Assembly: GCA_963931865.1 (NCBI GenBank)
Contig: OZ007505.1
Location: forward strand, 2,775,694 to 2,839,693
Direction of reading: 5' to 3'
Length of the DNA: 64,000 nucleotides
Source: Axinella damicornis
Lineage: Eukaryota; Porifera; Demospongiae; Axinellida; Axinellidae
Part shown: piece after piece, positions 1 through 10,715 of the stretch
How the letters are laid out: each line of letters opens with the position of its first letter
Position numbering within the stretch: position 1 is the stretch's first letter
Notes under the pieces: model-generated
What the model was told of the DNA's origin: nothing
The model's input: only the letters and a program-made list of their open reading frames with translations
Databases searched by the model: none
Translations under genes and position numbers: made by a program

Positions 1-239
1 TAGCAGCGATAGATGGCAACTTGAACAAAACTGAGATAAGACTGAGAATGATACAAGTGTGGAAAAACAGAGGCCCTAGCAGTGCACAGATCAAAAAACT
101 GGACAGACTGGATAGACTGGACAGCTAGACTGGACTAACCAATCAACACATCCACATTAGACCATTGAGGCCACAAAGAAACTATTGAAGCAAAGAATGA
201 CTTAACCATTACATACACTAAAATAAACTTAGAGAGTCT

Positions 240-602
240 TAACTGAGTCCAACAGGGTGACACCCAGGTATTTATAGCTAGTCACATTTTCCATGGGTTT
301 CCCGTTCAGTTGTAAAACAGGTGGGCTTACAGAGTTTTATCGAAGCCTTGTCACAGTCATACATAGGAATTTTGAGGTATTGAATGATAGGTGGTGCTGG
401 GTTATCCATGAGGCAACTGAGTTTATGTCTGACTGTAAGGTGGTATAATCCTCTGGGCAGGTAATGACCTTATACAAGAGCAGATCGTCAGCATAGAGAG
501 ATGCAAAACAACCTTCAGAGAGGGAACCATTAGCCAGGTCATTGATATAGAGCAGGAACAGTAGAGGACCCAATACCGACCCCTGGGGTACTCCTGATAA
601 AC
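240..602 (-). pseudogene. LINE reverse transcriptase, palm/thumb remnant
   Basis: In a different frame from the endonuclease part, the minus strand reads SGVPQGSVLGPLLF, LLYINDLA, then LYADDLLLY. These are RT motifs 4-5, with the YADD catalytic pair intact. A stop near base 335 interrupts it. Beyond the stop the same lineage continues as VLQLNGKPMENV, then SYKYLGVTLLDS, the conserved block after the RT palm. Coding similarity fades at about 240. Two lesions (frameshift near 600, stop near 335) make it inactive. Confidence 0.8.
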
Positions 603-1685
603 TGGTGTAGCAGTTGATTCCTGTCCATTCAAGACTACATGCTGGACCCTATTGGTGAGGTAGCTACAGATCCATTTGATTAGGTGGTCACTTAAGCCAA
701 CAGATTTAAGTTTGTTCAGCAAGGGTCTGTGGGGTACTGAATCGAACGCTTTGCGTAGATCAAAAAAGACTGCTGCAACCTCTTTTCTTTGGTCTAGTGC
801 CGAGTTCTGCCAAGCCACATCAATATCATCTACAATGAGGGACTCCCAGTCAACAGCCTCAAGTAGCTGGTTTGCAGCCTGGAAATCAGCATGAGCGTAT
901 CTCCATATAGTTCTTGGATGCATTTTCAACAAATTAGGAAGCTTCCACTTTACGGACACATCAACTCCACAGTGATCAGAAGTGCCTAGGGGAGAAATGG
1001 TAGAACAGCTGCACAAGTTAGACTGACAAGAAATGAAAACCAGATCAATAAGTGAACAAGTGCCACTAGGGCCAGAATGAGTATACCCAGGTACAACTTG
1101 AGTGAGTGAAAAATTATTTACAATATTATTGCACAAATTAGAAAACAAAGGGTGAGATAAGTTATTGTAATCAACATTAAAATCGCCTAATAATACAAAA
1201 TTAGAAAAGGAAGAAACACTGACATCAAGCAAATGAGAAGATAAGGTTTCAAAAACAGATGCAGGTGAACTGGGAGGACGATACAATAAACCAATACATA
1301 ACTTGCAGGCAGAATTACACAACATAAACTCTAAATCACTTGGACCATGAAGCAGAGTCTCAACCACAATGTTGCCTTTTACATAAATAGCAATGCCACC
1401 CCCATGTCTATTTCTATCAAGCCTGAGAATCGAGTAATTAGGAAGTGAAATTTCTGCATCTGAGATATCCTCCGAAAGCCAGGTTTCCACAACACAGACA
1501 GCAGCAGGCTCATAAGTAGCACATAGCAGTTTAAGTTCATCAATTTTTGGAACAAGGCTCCTGGCATTGAAGAGGAATATTTGGGCAACATTAGGTCCAT
1601 TGTTCACAGTTGGACTATTGTCTACAGTAAGAGTAGGGTGTACATGATGTAGGGTGTACATGATGTACAGTGTATCCACTACCAT
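423..1685 (-). pseudogene. LINE endonuclease fused by deletion to RT fragment
   Basis: A 420-codon frame. Its first two thirds form an endonuclease/exonuclease/phosphatase (EEP) domain: an N-terminal NARSL block, the catalytic Glu in VVETWLS, RHGGGIAIYVK, LLGDFNVD and the C-terminal GTSDHCGV. This domain nicks target DNA for target-primed reverse transcription. After a linker (TIWRYAHADFQAAN...) the frame jumps near base 805 to a mid-RT segment, VFFDLRKAFDSVPH, which carries the first catalytic Asp. The roughly 200 residues that normally separate the two (RT motifs 0-2) are missing, so an internal deletion joined them. The frame leaves register near base 600, where QEYPRG is the out-of-frame reading of the RT motif SGVPQGS. 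Not functional. Confidence 0.85.
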
Positions 1686-1863
1686 TCATTGTCATGAGAC
1701 CAGCTGATCCAGGCTGACAATCACGATGCACAATTGGATGGTTCCAATTGTCCATTGTCCAATTGTCACGATGCACAATTGGATGGTTCCAAGACTACCA
1801 TTCATTGTCATGAGACCAGCTGATCCAGGCTGACAATCACGATGCACAATTGGATGGTTCCAA
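1678..1863. repeat. Tandem partial duplication, 116-bp period
   Basis: The 70-bp segment at 1678-1747 (starting actaccattcattgtcatga) recurs essentially unchanged at 1794-1863. A third partial copy of its end (cacgatgcacaattggatgg) lies between them at 1768-1793. The duplication lies between LINE ORF1 and the endonuclease ORF, so it probably arose inside this LINE copy. Confidence 0.85.
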
Positions 1864-1897
1864 GAGCTTTCGCCCTCCACGTTGTCACTAGAATGTC

Positions 1898-2631
1898 CTA
1901 CTGCTGCTGAGCAGCCTGCTCCCGCTGATTCTGGTACAGAACAGTGGGAGTTGAGACCAAAGGGGGTAAATTAAGAGAATCATTTGGGTCCAACAGCGTA
2001 TTTGTTGGGGTGTTGGGACTCACGCTTAGGCTTGCAGGTTCATTCAACTGGAGTGTAGCTTGGGCAGGAGAAATGGGACAGTTTTGTTCCTGGATAGCTG
2101 GTGCTGTTTCCAGGAGGGGTGGGCCCGAGGGATGCTTGTAGCAGGGCTCACAGTCTGTAGCTGTACCCTTTCCCATTCCTGTTCCAGCTGTTTCAGCAGG
2201 GCTTCCTCTGCATGGAGTATGTACCACCATCTAACAATTTTGCCCTCATCGTTGGTTTTGTACTTCCGTTTCACCTGTACATTACGGCCAACATCAGTCA
2301 ATCGAGTAATTGACTTACTGACGGTAGTGGCTGTACATGCCTTCATAGTTCCCCAGATACGGCGAACACCTGCAAATACCTCCCTTTTTTGGTTAGCACC
2401 ACTAGATGCAGCATTCTTGTGGGAAGCATGGCTGTTATGTTTAGAGCCACTACTTTTGGATGGCATACGTGCACCAGAACCCCCCTTGCCATTTGCCCTC
2501 TTCCTTCTACCCACCACCACATTCCAGGGTTGCTTGCAATTAGAACTCACTGCTCCCTTCTCCCTGACTCCACCTGCCACAGGACCAGAGCTGGTAGTAG
2601 AACAGTTGCACTCCTTTAGAAGCAATGCCAT
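1898..2631 (-). pseudogene. LINE ORF1 protein remnant
   Basis: The longest frame runs from an ATG at 2631 to about 2044. A second overlapping frame (2230-1898) continues as a Pro/Ser/Thr-rich tail, so one frameshift probably splits the original ORF. The N-terminal half is basic and low-complexity (Lys/Arg/Ser/Gly). The middle holds a recognisable ORF1 block with VRRIWGT, a stretch ending in VKRKYKTNDEGK, the pair RWWYILHAEE and then LEQEWERVQLQT. In invertebrate LINEs this block sits just upstream of the endonuclease ORF, as it does here. It probably acts as a nucleic-acid binding partner of the LINE ribonucleoprotein. The assignment rests on remembered motif similarity; a profile search would confirm it. 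Confidence 0.7.
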
Positions 2632-2687
2632 CGACGCCTTGACTGCGCTAACCCCCCTTTGGGATCCTCCCTGCCTTTATGTTTAGT

Positions 2688-2714
2688 GGGGGGGGGGGGG
2701 GGGGGGGGGGGGGG
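2688..2714. repeat. Poly-G tract (27 G)
   Basis: A pure run of 27 G lies just 5' (minus-strand sense) of the LINE ORF1. It is one of five C/G homopolymers of 25 or more bases in the window; the others are at 7025, 9445, 10658 and 29865. True length is uncertain because such runs are poorly resolved by sequencing. Confidence 0.95.
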
Positions 2715-2720
2715 TTGCGC

Positions 2721-2825
2721 CGAAAACTGACCAAATGTTTTCCCACAAAGTTGCCCCTAAACCCTCCGAAACTTTTAAAGGGGCATTTGATAAGAAGCCC
2801 TACAAGTGCATAGGGTCTAAATGCT
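2721..2825 (+). repeat. Dispersed repeat, copy 1
   Basis: It shares an order of blocks with 5732-5840: gaaaactgac, then aaagttg, a run ending near a Pro-coding ccc, and finally catagggtctaaatg. Identity between copies is patchy, so this is an old dispersed element of unknown class. The stretch 2826-3097 holds nothing else I can identify. Confidence 0.5.
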
Positions 2826-3097
2826 GCGTCAATAGGGCTTAATGGGTTACGTCAACTTCAGGCACTGTACATGGCTAGGAGTACTGAATAGCTACAAATG
2901 CTACAAACGATTCAGCTATCACGTACCTGCGTACTGTACTTTCCAAAGAACATGACCTGCTTTTTCTCTCTGAAGTTAAAACCCATTTCAACAGTTTAGT
3001 CTTCTTGTCACACTCCACGCATCCCAGCCCCCATGCACTCTTACAAACTTGTCTATGCCCTTGTGATTCAAGGGCGAGTGAGAAATATTCAGCAATG

Positions 3098-3320
3098 GCA
3101 ATTCAATGGAGCAGTAGTATATACCATTCAATGATAGCTGAAGCTTGATTCAATGGAGCAGTACACCACTGCGTAGTACAATTCACTGAGCTCATGTTGT
3201 TTGTGATGGTTGAAACTTGATTCAGTAATTATGAAGCTTGATTCAGTGCATGGAGCAGTAACATAGTACAGTTCAGTGATGGCTGAAGCTTGATTCAATG
3301 GAGCATGCAGTAATACAATT
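3098..3320 (+). repeat. Degenerate tandem repeat
   Basis: About four diverged units share the core gatggctgaagcttgattca, with atggagcagta and a variable agtacaattca spacer. Spacing is about 50-70 bp. No coding potential. Bases 3321-3873 after it show no gene or clear structure. Confidence 0.7.
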
Positions 3321-3873
3321 CAATATTATACGTAGCTGAATTAATTCAGGGTTTAAGATATTAATTAGTTCAGGTGAATCCCAGAACTTCGATGAAACGT
3401 TCAGTGGTGCATCCGAAGAATAATAGTACACAGAACTCACATCCATTGCACCCTCGGTTTTGATACTTCCATGGAGGTACGTATGCCAGTACATTTGTAC
3501 ATGTACTGGCACCATGCATGCACCTCTAAATAAAACTGTCTGGATGAATTTAAGTGCTGCTGTTGATGGACGTCGACCTCCCTCAACATATTAAGTAATT
3601 TCATCCATCCAGCAACTTTGGTGCCAGTACAAGTGTAGCTACTCTATGGTATGTGGGCTAATTCTTGGTATCAGGTTGCTGAGAAAAAAAACCCTATACA
3701 TGCAGGCCTAGTTGGAGTAGCTATTGAGTTGGCTTAACACTATTATCCATGCAGATCTGGAAGTTGTGCCAGTTGCCACCTCCACTGGCACCAGTGGCTT
3801 GTACCTTCACTTGCACTGGCACCACCTCCACTTGTATTCACACCACTTCAAAATACTGCTGCCTGGATACAGC

Positions 3874-4198
3874 CAAGAGTTCATAACAATAAGAGTGTGC
3901 AACTGCCATATGGTATCCACTACCACCATCTCGGCAGTATGACAGTATGACAAATATGATGTAGACAATCAGTAGTACGTAGCAGCTGCATGCTCCTAAG
4001 TGTGAAATTGTGATTACTGATTACTACACAGCCCATGTACATGTTGACCACACTGTTTGCTAGCCTCATTCCCAGGCCCCATCCGAAAAATCGGGAAGGG
4101 GCCTGGGAACGAGGCTATAACTGTTTGCCACGTACTGCCGAGATGGTGGTGGTGGATACCATATGGCAGTTGCACACTCTTATTGTTATGAACTCTTG
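3874..4198. mobile_element. Inverted-repeat element with 66-bp arms
   Basis: The arm at 3874-3939 is the reverse complement of 4133-4198 with a single mismatch. The arms start caagagttcataacaataag and end ctcggcagta. The 193-bp centre carries a separate small foldback (4061-4117). No ORF spans it. Such long, nearly identical arms suggest a recently inserted or recently homogenised MITE-like element. Confidence 0.8.
4061..4117. repeat. Short foldback, copy 1
   Basis: The arms tagcctcattcccaggcccc (4061-4080) and ggggcctgggaacgaggcta (4098-4117) pair along 20 bp with one G-T type mismatch. The same foldback with a shorter loop lies at 11322-11370, and a half copy lies next to a poly-C tract at 7071-7085. 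So it is a dispersed family nested here inside a larger inverted repeat. Confidence 0.8.
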
Positions 4199-4245
4199 AT
4201 ACAGCAGATTGCCATTGCTACAAGACTCTTGCAATCTGCTGTATC
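4198..4245. repeat. Perfect 15-bp hairpin
   Basis: gatacagcagattgc (4198-4212) pairs perfectly with gcaatctgctgtatc (4231-4245) around an 18-nt loop. It abuts the right arm of the 3874-4198 element. No terminator-like T-run follows. Confidence 0.75.
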
Positions 4246-4386
4246 TATAATAAACACATACACTTAGGATTGACAATAGAGCTTATTCCCCAAAAATGAA
4301 ATTCCATGCAAGTTTCCATTAATTGCTATGACAACAACAACCCCTTGTACCCATTGGTCACCATGCAGATAGGCTGCATCCCAGAT

Positions 4387-4505
4387 TTGAAGTACACAGA
4401 ATGTATAGCATCTGAGTTACGGCCTCCCAAAATGATTTTCCCATTGAAGCCCATACAAAATCTAAGATGCTGTAACTCAGACACTATACATCGTATTGAC
4501 TTCAA
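4387..4505. repeat. Imperfect inverted repeat, 34-nt arms
   Basis: The arm 4387-4420 (ttgaagtacacagaatgtat...) and the reverse complement of 4472-4505 match at about 27 of 34 positions. The ends, ttgaagt and ctgagttac, are identical. The open frames across this stretch on both strands are a side effect of the symmetry. Confidence 0.6.
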
Positions 4506-4713
4506 CAAGTTCCATATGCAGCGTAGCTAAGCCAGACCTTCCAACTCACCCTCATTTGCGGTGGTCACCCTCTCACTCTCCTGATACATGTTATCACCCT
4601 CCATCACTAATTTCATGTATCACGAGTATTTACACCATCACATTCTGGACCAATTGGCTAGTGATAAGTGATAAAATGTGTCCATCAGAGACTATAGAGT
4701 GCATGTACCAATT

Positions 4714-4757
4714 AGAGCATATGACGACCATCGACGATGGTTGTCATCATGTGCTCT
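4714..4757. repeat. Short hairpin
   Basis: agagca and accatcg on the left pair with their complements on the right (cgatggt, tgctct), with a partly paired middle. The total length is about 44 nt. Apart from this, 4506-5219 shows no gene or repeat I can support. Confidence 0.45.
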
Positions 4758-5219
4758 TGAGTGTACACATTTTAAATATGGTGGTCATTCCATCAATATG
4801 ACAAAGTATGACTGTGTTTGCAGCCTCATTTAATTTTGAAGGGTTGCATGGAATGTATATAAGCATCTAAGCAAATTTAACCACCTCAGTTGCACATTTA
4901 GCCACCTCTGCAGTGCATTGTACCGTCAAAACCTTGCAGCTGTGAGTTGTGTTTATCACAAGGACACGTGCATGTTACTTTAACCATTAGCAGTCAGAGC
5001 TGAGATTTGCATGGCCATATCATTTAGTACCTCCACAATAATATTATAGTTAGCATGGGAAGGATACTGTGTACTCTCTTTCCCGTGACAATTATCTACG
5101 GAATTCTTTCCCCAAAAGTACCATTCTCATGCATTCCATGAACACCACCTTCATAGGTGCTCCTCTCCCATCACATTCGCTCCTCAGGGGCCAGACTTGG
5201 GGTGGGTTACAGTCAACTT

Positions 5220-5427
5220 CTGTTGCGTTTGAACATTGCGTATTGCGTATTGTATGAGTGACCAAGTGCGCAAGAACTTTCTGTGGGTGGAGGTTCATGG
5301 AAATGACACATGCAGCCAGGAATACGCAAGTGTTTGAAAGCCATGCAGGCACTTTGCGTGAGTGTCATACTTGCAGAACACAGTTTCTGTGAAAATCCAC
5401 GCAATATGCAATGTTCAAACGCAACGG
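5220..5427. repeat. Inverted repeat, 28-nt arms
   Basis: 5220-5247 (ctgttgcgtttgaacattgc...) is the reverse complement of 5400-5427 with two mismatches. About 150 bp separate the arms. Probably a small foldback element; no coding content. Confidence 0.7.
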
Positions 5428-5731
5428 AAAGTAGCACACATGGAGACTTTGGAGAGCCCCCTCTGTCAATATCGTTAATGATATTCATGACCACCTACAA
5501 GCCCCGCAAATGGAGGTCAACAGTAGAGGTCAGCCTGATTCTCATCCAGGATCTTGATCCCTAAACCTGAATGGTGGGGGCACATCATGCAATCTGCATG
5601 GGCATGTTTTCTTGAAGAACAGAGGGTAAAATTCCTGCCCTCGGCCCTCGGTGTGGTCCATGAATCTCAAAATGCCATGGCCCCTCCCCCCAGGTTTTAC
5701 ATTGTGTTGGGGAGTACAACACATGTGCACT

Positions 5732-5840
5732 GAAAACTGACAAATTTTTGAGTTTAGCCTCAAAAGTTGACCCGAAGTCCACTGAAGCCTGCACCTTCTG
5801 ATCCGACAAGAAACCATAAAGTCCATAGGGTCTAAATGAC
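5732..5840 (+). repeat. Dispersed repeat, copy 2
   Basis: The diverged partner of 2721-2825, with the same block order ending in catagggtctaaatga. Around it, 5428-5731 and 5841-6285 contain no convincing exon. Confidence 0.5.
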
Positions 5841-6285
5841 ATCCATAGTTGTCATTGGGGATTCATGCACTTTAAGCTAGTATACCGTAGCTAGCTACGT
5901 ATATAATTTGTATCCCCCCAATTGCAAGTAAGCGTGTTATAATATAGCCACTTGGACTGCAGGAATGCTGGTAGGTCCCATACTGTTCTTTTCTTGAGCT
6001 TTGAATATTACTCTGTTGTTTTGTTTATTGGTGGTAACTATGACAGTGTGGATATTCACCCATATGAATAGTACAGTGCAGTACACATTTTATGTGGGCA
6101 CTTACAGTGGAAATGCGCGCCATTTCCTGCTTGCGCAGTGTTTGTGTGTTTCCATAGAATCCGGCCACACACAAAGGCAGAGTAGAAGCCGCCGGGAAAG
6201 GTCTGCAAAGGAGCTAATGCCGTGTTGGTAGGACCTTGCAAACGCCCAGGAAGCCATACAAATCGACCGCGCATTGCAGAAAATT

Positions 6286-6355
6286 ATGGCGGGGTGTCAT
6301 CACTGTCTGCTGGTCTTCTTGTTTTTGCAGCTCACAACCATGGCTCTAGGCCAGT
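6286..6355 (+). CDS. Candidate first exon: signal peptide
   Basis: The ATG at 6286 opens a 23-codon frame that looks like a secretory signal: a short N-region (MAGCHH), a hydrophobic core (CLLVFLFLQL) and a polar end TTMALGQ with a plausible ALG|Q cleavage site. A strong donor, T|GTAAGT, follows at 6355/6356 and leaves phase 1. It does not fit the phase-0 start of the exon at 7530. It does fit an alternative acceptor inside that exon (cctcactctctcag at 7587, exon from 7588), which would give a 16,173-residue protein starting at its own signal peptide. An unseen intermediate exon is the other option. It may also belong to nothing. Confidence 0.4.
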
Positions 6356-7022
6356 GTAAGTGTGGTTTCTTGACGTGATAGGGCGGGGCAGACTAGCATC
6401 TAGCTGTAGAGCTAGCTAGAGCGGTACCTATCATGCCTATGAGCTTATTGCTGGAGGGGGGCGGGGCACCAACTGTTGAATTGTAGCAGACCTGGGCGGG
6501 TTTGCTCTGGTATGAGTCCATTGAGTGATAGAAATAGTGCACGAATCTTTACCACTTCAACTTGATAATTGTTTCTTGGGCCTGACCGACTTGACAATTT
6601 CCCTCCTGTATGAAAATGTGTAAACACATGATCATCACATGATTCTTTCTGCCCCCGTACTGTACTGTGTCGTCGTGGTTTAGGAGCCATCTGTAGTTGT
6701 TTGTCTGGCCAAGCGTTTCAGTAAAATGGATTGCTACCTTTGTGCTTCAAAGAAGAGTGGTAACAATTGAATGGGAGAAGTCTTTTGGCAAACTATTGGA
6801 GAAGGTTGACGAGGAATACAGGAAATCTGTTCAATGACACAGGAAATTACATTTTTATTCTGTCCGGCCAATCCATTAGTGGGGGGAACTTGGCCCGAGA
6901 AGCAGAACATCAACTAATGGTCGTTTTACTGGAGGAGTATAATGCTAGCTATCTGGTCCAGGAGAGTATACTGACTAGGGTATTCATAGATATGGGTAAT
7001 GAGTAACAAAGGGCTATGCAAC

Positions 7023-7056
<34 letters not shown>

Positions 7057-7529
7057 TGTGTCTGGCAAAGGCTGGGGACGAGGCTAATGCAGCTGTAAGA
7101 TGCTGAATGGGATTACACAAACTGTCAACAACCTAGCTTGACCTATAACCCTAGTACCTGAAACTGATTGGAACATGTGAGCCAGACCATTGATCAAGTG
7201 CGAACGTCAACATTTTGACTGCAGAGGAAAAACATTTGCAAACCAAACCAACGGCTGTGACCTTTGTAAGAACTTGCTATAAAATCTTCTATAGCTGTAA
7301 GGCAGACTGTATACATAGTTTATGTACGTATGACAAGGCCTGTAGCCAGAAACTAGTCTAGTGTTAACTTAACGAGTGAAATTGAGCTAGCCATTCCCAC
7401 TCAGAATCCCGACTGTTTGACCCCACTACTGGCCTGAAAGCCTCCACATGCCAAATTAGTATGATCTCACATCTCATAATTTATCTGACTCATGATTGCA
7501 ATACACACACACACTACACACACACACAG
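6356..7529 (+). other. Probable intron or 5' region, no gene supported
   Basis: Apart from the 31-base poly-C tract at 7025-7055 and a half foldback copy (gctggggacgaggcta, 7071-7086), I see no repeat or exon with support. Two frames of about 80 codons (6767-7006 on plus, 6690-6445 on minus) lack recognisable motifs. A (CA)n-rich stretch at 7502-7527 forms the tract before the acceptor at 7529. Confidence 0.5.
7025..7055. repeat. Poly-C tract (31 C)
   Basis: A pure C run followed directly by a half copy of the tagcctcgttcccaggcc foldback (7071-7086). Confidence 0.95.
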
Positions 7530-7654
7530 CTCTGCTGCTCCACAACCTGGTTGCTGGACCTCAATGAGGGTAGCCTCACTCTCTCAGCAGCTGGTGTGTC
7601 TGCCACGGACCACAGTGGACTTAACTGCAATGCATTCACCCTTGTGAGCGACAG
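7530..7654 (+). CDS. Giant protein, exon with partial first repeat
   Basis: The acceptor acacacacag ends at 7529 and the donor acag|gtaagc is at 7654/7655. The exon reads in phase 0 and encodes WLLDLNEGSLTL followed by a Cys-bearing stretch and AFTLVSD. This lines up with the first half of the standard repeat (F-x-L-D-L-N-x-G-x-L-T-L ... ITLQ). It ends with AG of a codon completed by the G at 11420 (Arg). The match of LDLNEGSLTL to the repeat favours the 7529 acceptor over the internal one at 7587. The exon upstream must end in phase 0 and was not found. Confidence 0.75.
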
Positions 7655-9443
7655 GTAAGCTGATCAAACTGCATGACCCTGACGATTGTATGGCCTTGGC
7701 ATTGTGACTCTGAATATCCATGGACCGTTTAGGCTATTATGTGGGGACAGTTTCCGGTAGGTTCACGAAGCTGGCATAATGCGGGAATAAAATACCAGAA
7801 TAATTCATCAGGGCTTGAGTTTTTGTCATGTGACGCATGTTAAAGATGTCTTCCAAAGAGTGTTTCGCTCTTAAATTGTTCATTTCACATAATGACAGCG
7901 TAATCGGGAGCATTATAGCATAATGGGACAAAAGAACCGAGCACAATAGCCTCATCCCTGACCATTGTTGAGCTCACTGTTTACCGTTTACATTACAGAC
8001 TTCTGTCTCTTATCAGGCCTTGCACCTGTAATTATGTTAAGCTGAGTCACACCTTCTTGATTAATGAACTGCCACTACATCTATAGAGCGGCTGCGTTTG
8101 ACGTCACTGGCCGTAAAACAACTGAAATGCCCTCTGTTATATTCCGTTTCTCTCATAAGACTGCATGGCAAGAAAGTAATAATTTCTACAGTGATGTTAG
8201 AAACGCAAGCAGTTCGGAACTTATGAAGTACTACAGTGTCAACTGTCGCTGTAGTGCAGTTACCGTGGCGATTAGACCATGCAGCTATGCGACCTCGAGT
8301 ACAAGTGAGCTGGTAGTTTCCGTTCAGCTGCCATTGAACTCCGTGTGGAAGTACTCAGTCATATGGTATTGTGACGTCATAGCGCGTCAATGCAGCCTCT
8401 CTATTGCCTGCTAGTGTAGTCACAACCCCAGTGTGTTTGTCATGTTTTCTGTGTGTGCGGTCGTGGTACAGTGGGATGTAAGACAGGTAATTGGGTCAGC
8501 CCTGTATGTACTATATTTGTCACGGTCAGGAATGTGATTATTGTGCCCCTACCACTATGCATATTCAATTTGCATCTGTGATAATAATTCATGAATGCAA
8601 TTCAATATGGACCCGAGCTTGCTGATACTGTGATCTTTATTACCCCCCACGTGCGCATGCGTGAAGCGGGGTTAAGCAATCGGTTTTGTCTGTCAGTCAG
8701 TCGTCTGTCTGTCAGTCTGTCAGACAAAAAATCTCCCCACATAGACCCTCATAAACCATCGAAATGGAGTCAAACAATAGCAAATAGCAAAAAACTGCTC
8801 TATGTGTACCTGACTGAAGTCAAGGCGCTCCGTTTCGCTGTATTTCGGCTATTTCCTACTTTTCATAACTATTCATAACATTGGCTCCACCTCTTCGTGA
8901 CCTCAGAGTCCCATCAAGAACAGGACATGCAGTGCATTTGGAAACTTCATGCTTCGAGATGACCGCTAGGAAACAGTGTTTTCTCACGATCTATGTACTT
9001 CACAGACATCATGGCTGTTATTTCGGCTGGTTTTTTCCAGCTATTTCCTATTATTCGTAACATTTGGCCCCACCTCTCCAGCTTCACAATATAATATACG
9101 GTAAGCGGTCACTCCCACACCTTGGATATGGCCGGCCATACACGAACACAGTATACGCGATAGCCGCCCTGTTCGATGCGCATCGGCAGAGATGTCACGT
9201 CGATTGTAGGTGCACTGCATGCATCCTGGCCTGTAGACATTCAGCGCGGGGTATGTGTTCTATGAACACCTCTAGTTTGACATGATGTCTTCGAAAGATC
9301 AAATAGCAATGGGATCCTCAAACGCAGCAAGGAGACGCCTTCCCACAGCCATTTACCAGCTTGCGCTTACAGCTAGCCTCACTACACGTACATGAATATG
9401 ACTGCACTGCCAAACCCTATACAGATTGCAACTGCGGAGACTC

Positions 9444-9483
<40 letters not shown>

Positions 9484-10656
9484 GCAGCTCAAGACAAGTG
9501 CATGTATATTATAGGTTCCAAGACTTCCTGTGATTCATACAAATCTGTTTGAAAAGTGCATTATGCTGATGGCACAGTTATGTCCCTGGTTTGTGGGAGC
9601 TATAGGGGACACTTTGTTGACAAACATGAGTCACTTTGGTGACAAGTATTCAAAGTTGTCTCTCACTCATAAAGCTTTTAAGGGACACCTAAAAAACAAG
9701 CAGGTGCTTGTCGAAAAGCATGAGGTCACTTTGGTGGCAAGTATTCAAAGTTGTCTCTCACTCATGAAGCTTTCAAGGGAGACCTAAATAACAACCAGAC
9801 GCTTGTCGATAAGCATGAGGTCACTTTGGTGGCAAGTAGCTATTCGAAGTTGTCTCTCACTCAAGAAGTTTTTAAGGGACACCTAAATAACAACTAGGCA
9901 CATAATTTTGCTTTTAAGGGACACGACGGTAACAAGCAGGCATGTTGTATGATCTCAAGAAGGAGTATCATGCATGACCTTGATTCTGGCTGCTCGTGAG
10001 CCTATATGCATGGGATACCATTTTGGGATGCACGCATTCTTATTAGCAACTGGTTTAAATTTAAAACCAAGCTCAGTTATAACAATCCCATGATTGTCCT
10101 ATAGCTAGTAGCCAATATGCTCCATTCAGTAGTATTCTTTTGTCACACACTAGTACTGCAGGGCACAGTGACATAGCTACATGGTCTATATACTACAAAA
10201 GGTAGAGGGATACATGTATATGTCACTGTAGAAATAACTGCACACAAAGGGAATTTAGTAAAGAAAGCATGACTGTATAGCTACCACTGTAAAATATTAT
10301 TCCTCATTTCAAACTGATTTTGCATGTATAGTTACCACTCTACCCATTTGATTGCAGGGATAATAGATGACAGGGCATGTGACGTGGCAGATACGAGTAC
10401 ACAAATAGACAAGCTATGTAGATATATAACACACAGATCCTGGTGAACAGCATAGGACGTCATGGATCTAATTTTTGTGATTGGATTGCCGATTAATTGG
10501 CATCCTCAGGTCTCACCCTCACCTTGTGGAAATACTAATTGCAATTTGCACCCACCTGTTCACCAGCTTGCGCTTACAGCTAGCCTCACTACACGTGCAC
10601 GTACATGAATATGACTGCTCTGCCAAACCCTAAACAGATTGCAATTGCGGAGACTC

Positions 10657-10715
<59 letters not shown>

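Larger units (their letters stand above)
240..2680 (-). mobile_element. Degenerate non-LTR retrotransposon (LINE)
   Basis: Read on the minus strand, the order is ORF1, then an apurinic-type endonuclease, then a reverse transcriptase, which is the normal layout of a CR1/L2-like LINE. ORF1 lies at about 2631-1898, the endonuclease at about 1660-900 and the RT remnants at about 830-240. The copy is dead: the RT lacks its N-terminal part, there are frameshifts or stops near 600 and 335, and the usual C-terminal extension cannot be followed past about 240. The 5' limit is set only by the ORF1 start and a G-tract at 2688-2714; I found no target-site duplication. Family assignment within LINEs is by motif style only. 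Confidence 0.85.

Noticed and set aside
4306..4530. Overlapping frames on both strands near 4.4 kb
   Set aside because: They are caused by the imperfect inverted repeat at 4387-4505.
6445..6690. Minus-strand 81-codon frame starting MAPKPRRHS
   Set aside because: The start is plausible and it diverges from the candidate signal exon, but there is no motif or clear splice structure to support a gene.
8064..8414. 116-codon plus-strand frame inside the large intron
   Set aside because: No recognisable motif, ends are loosely inverted like a foldback element, and it lies in an intron of a well-supported gene.
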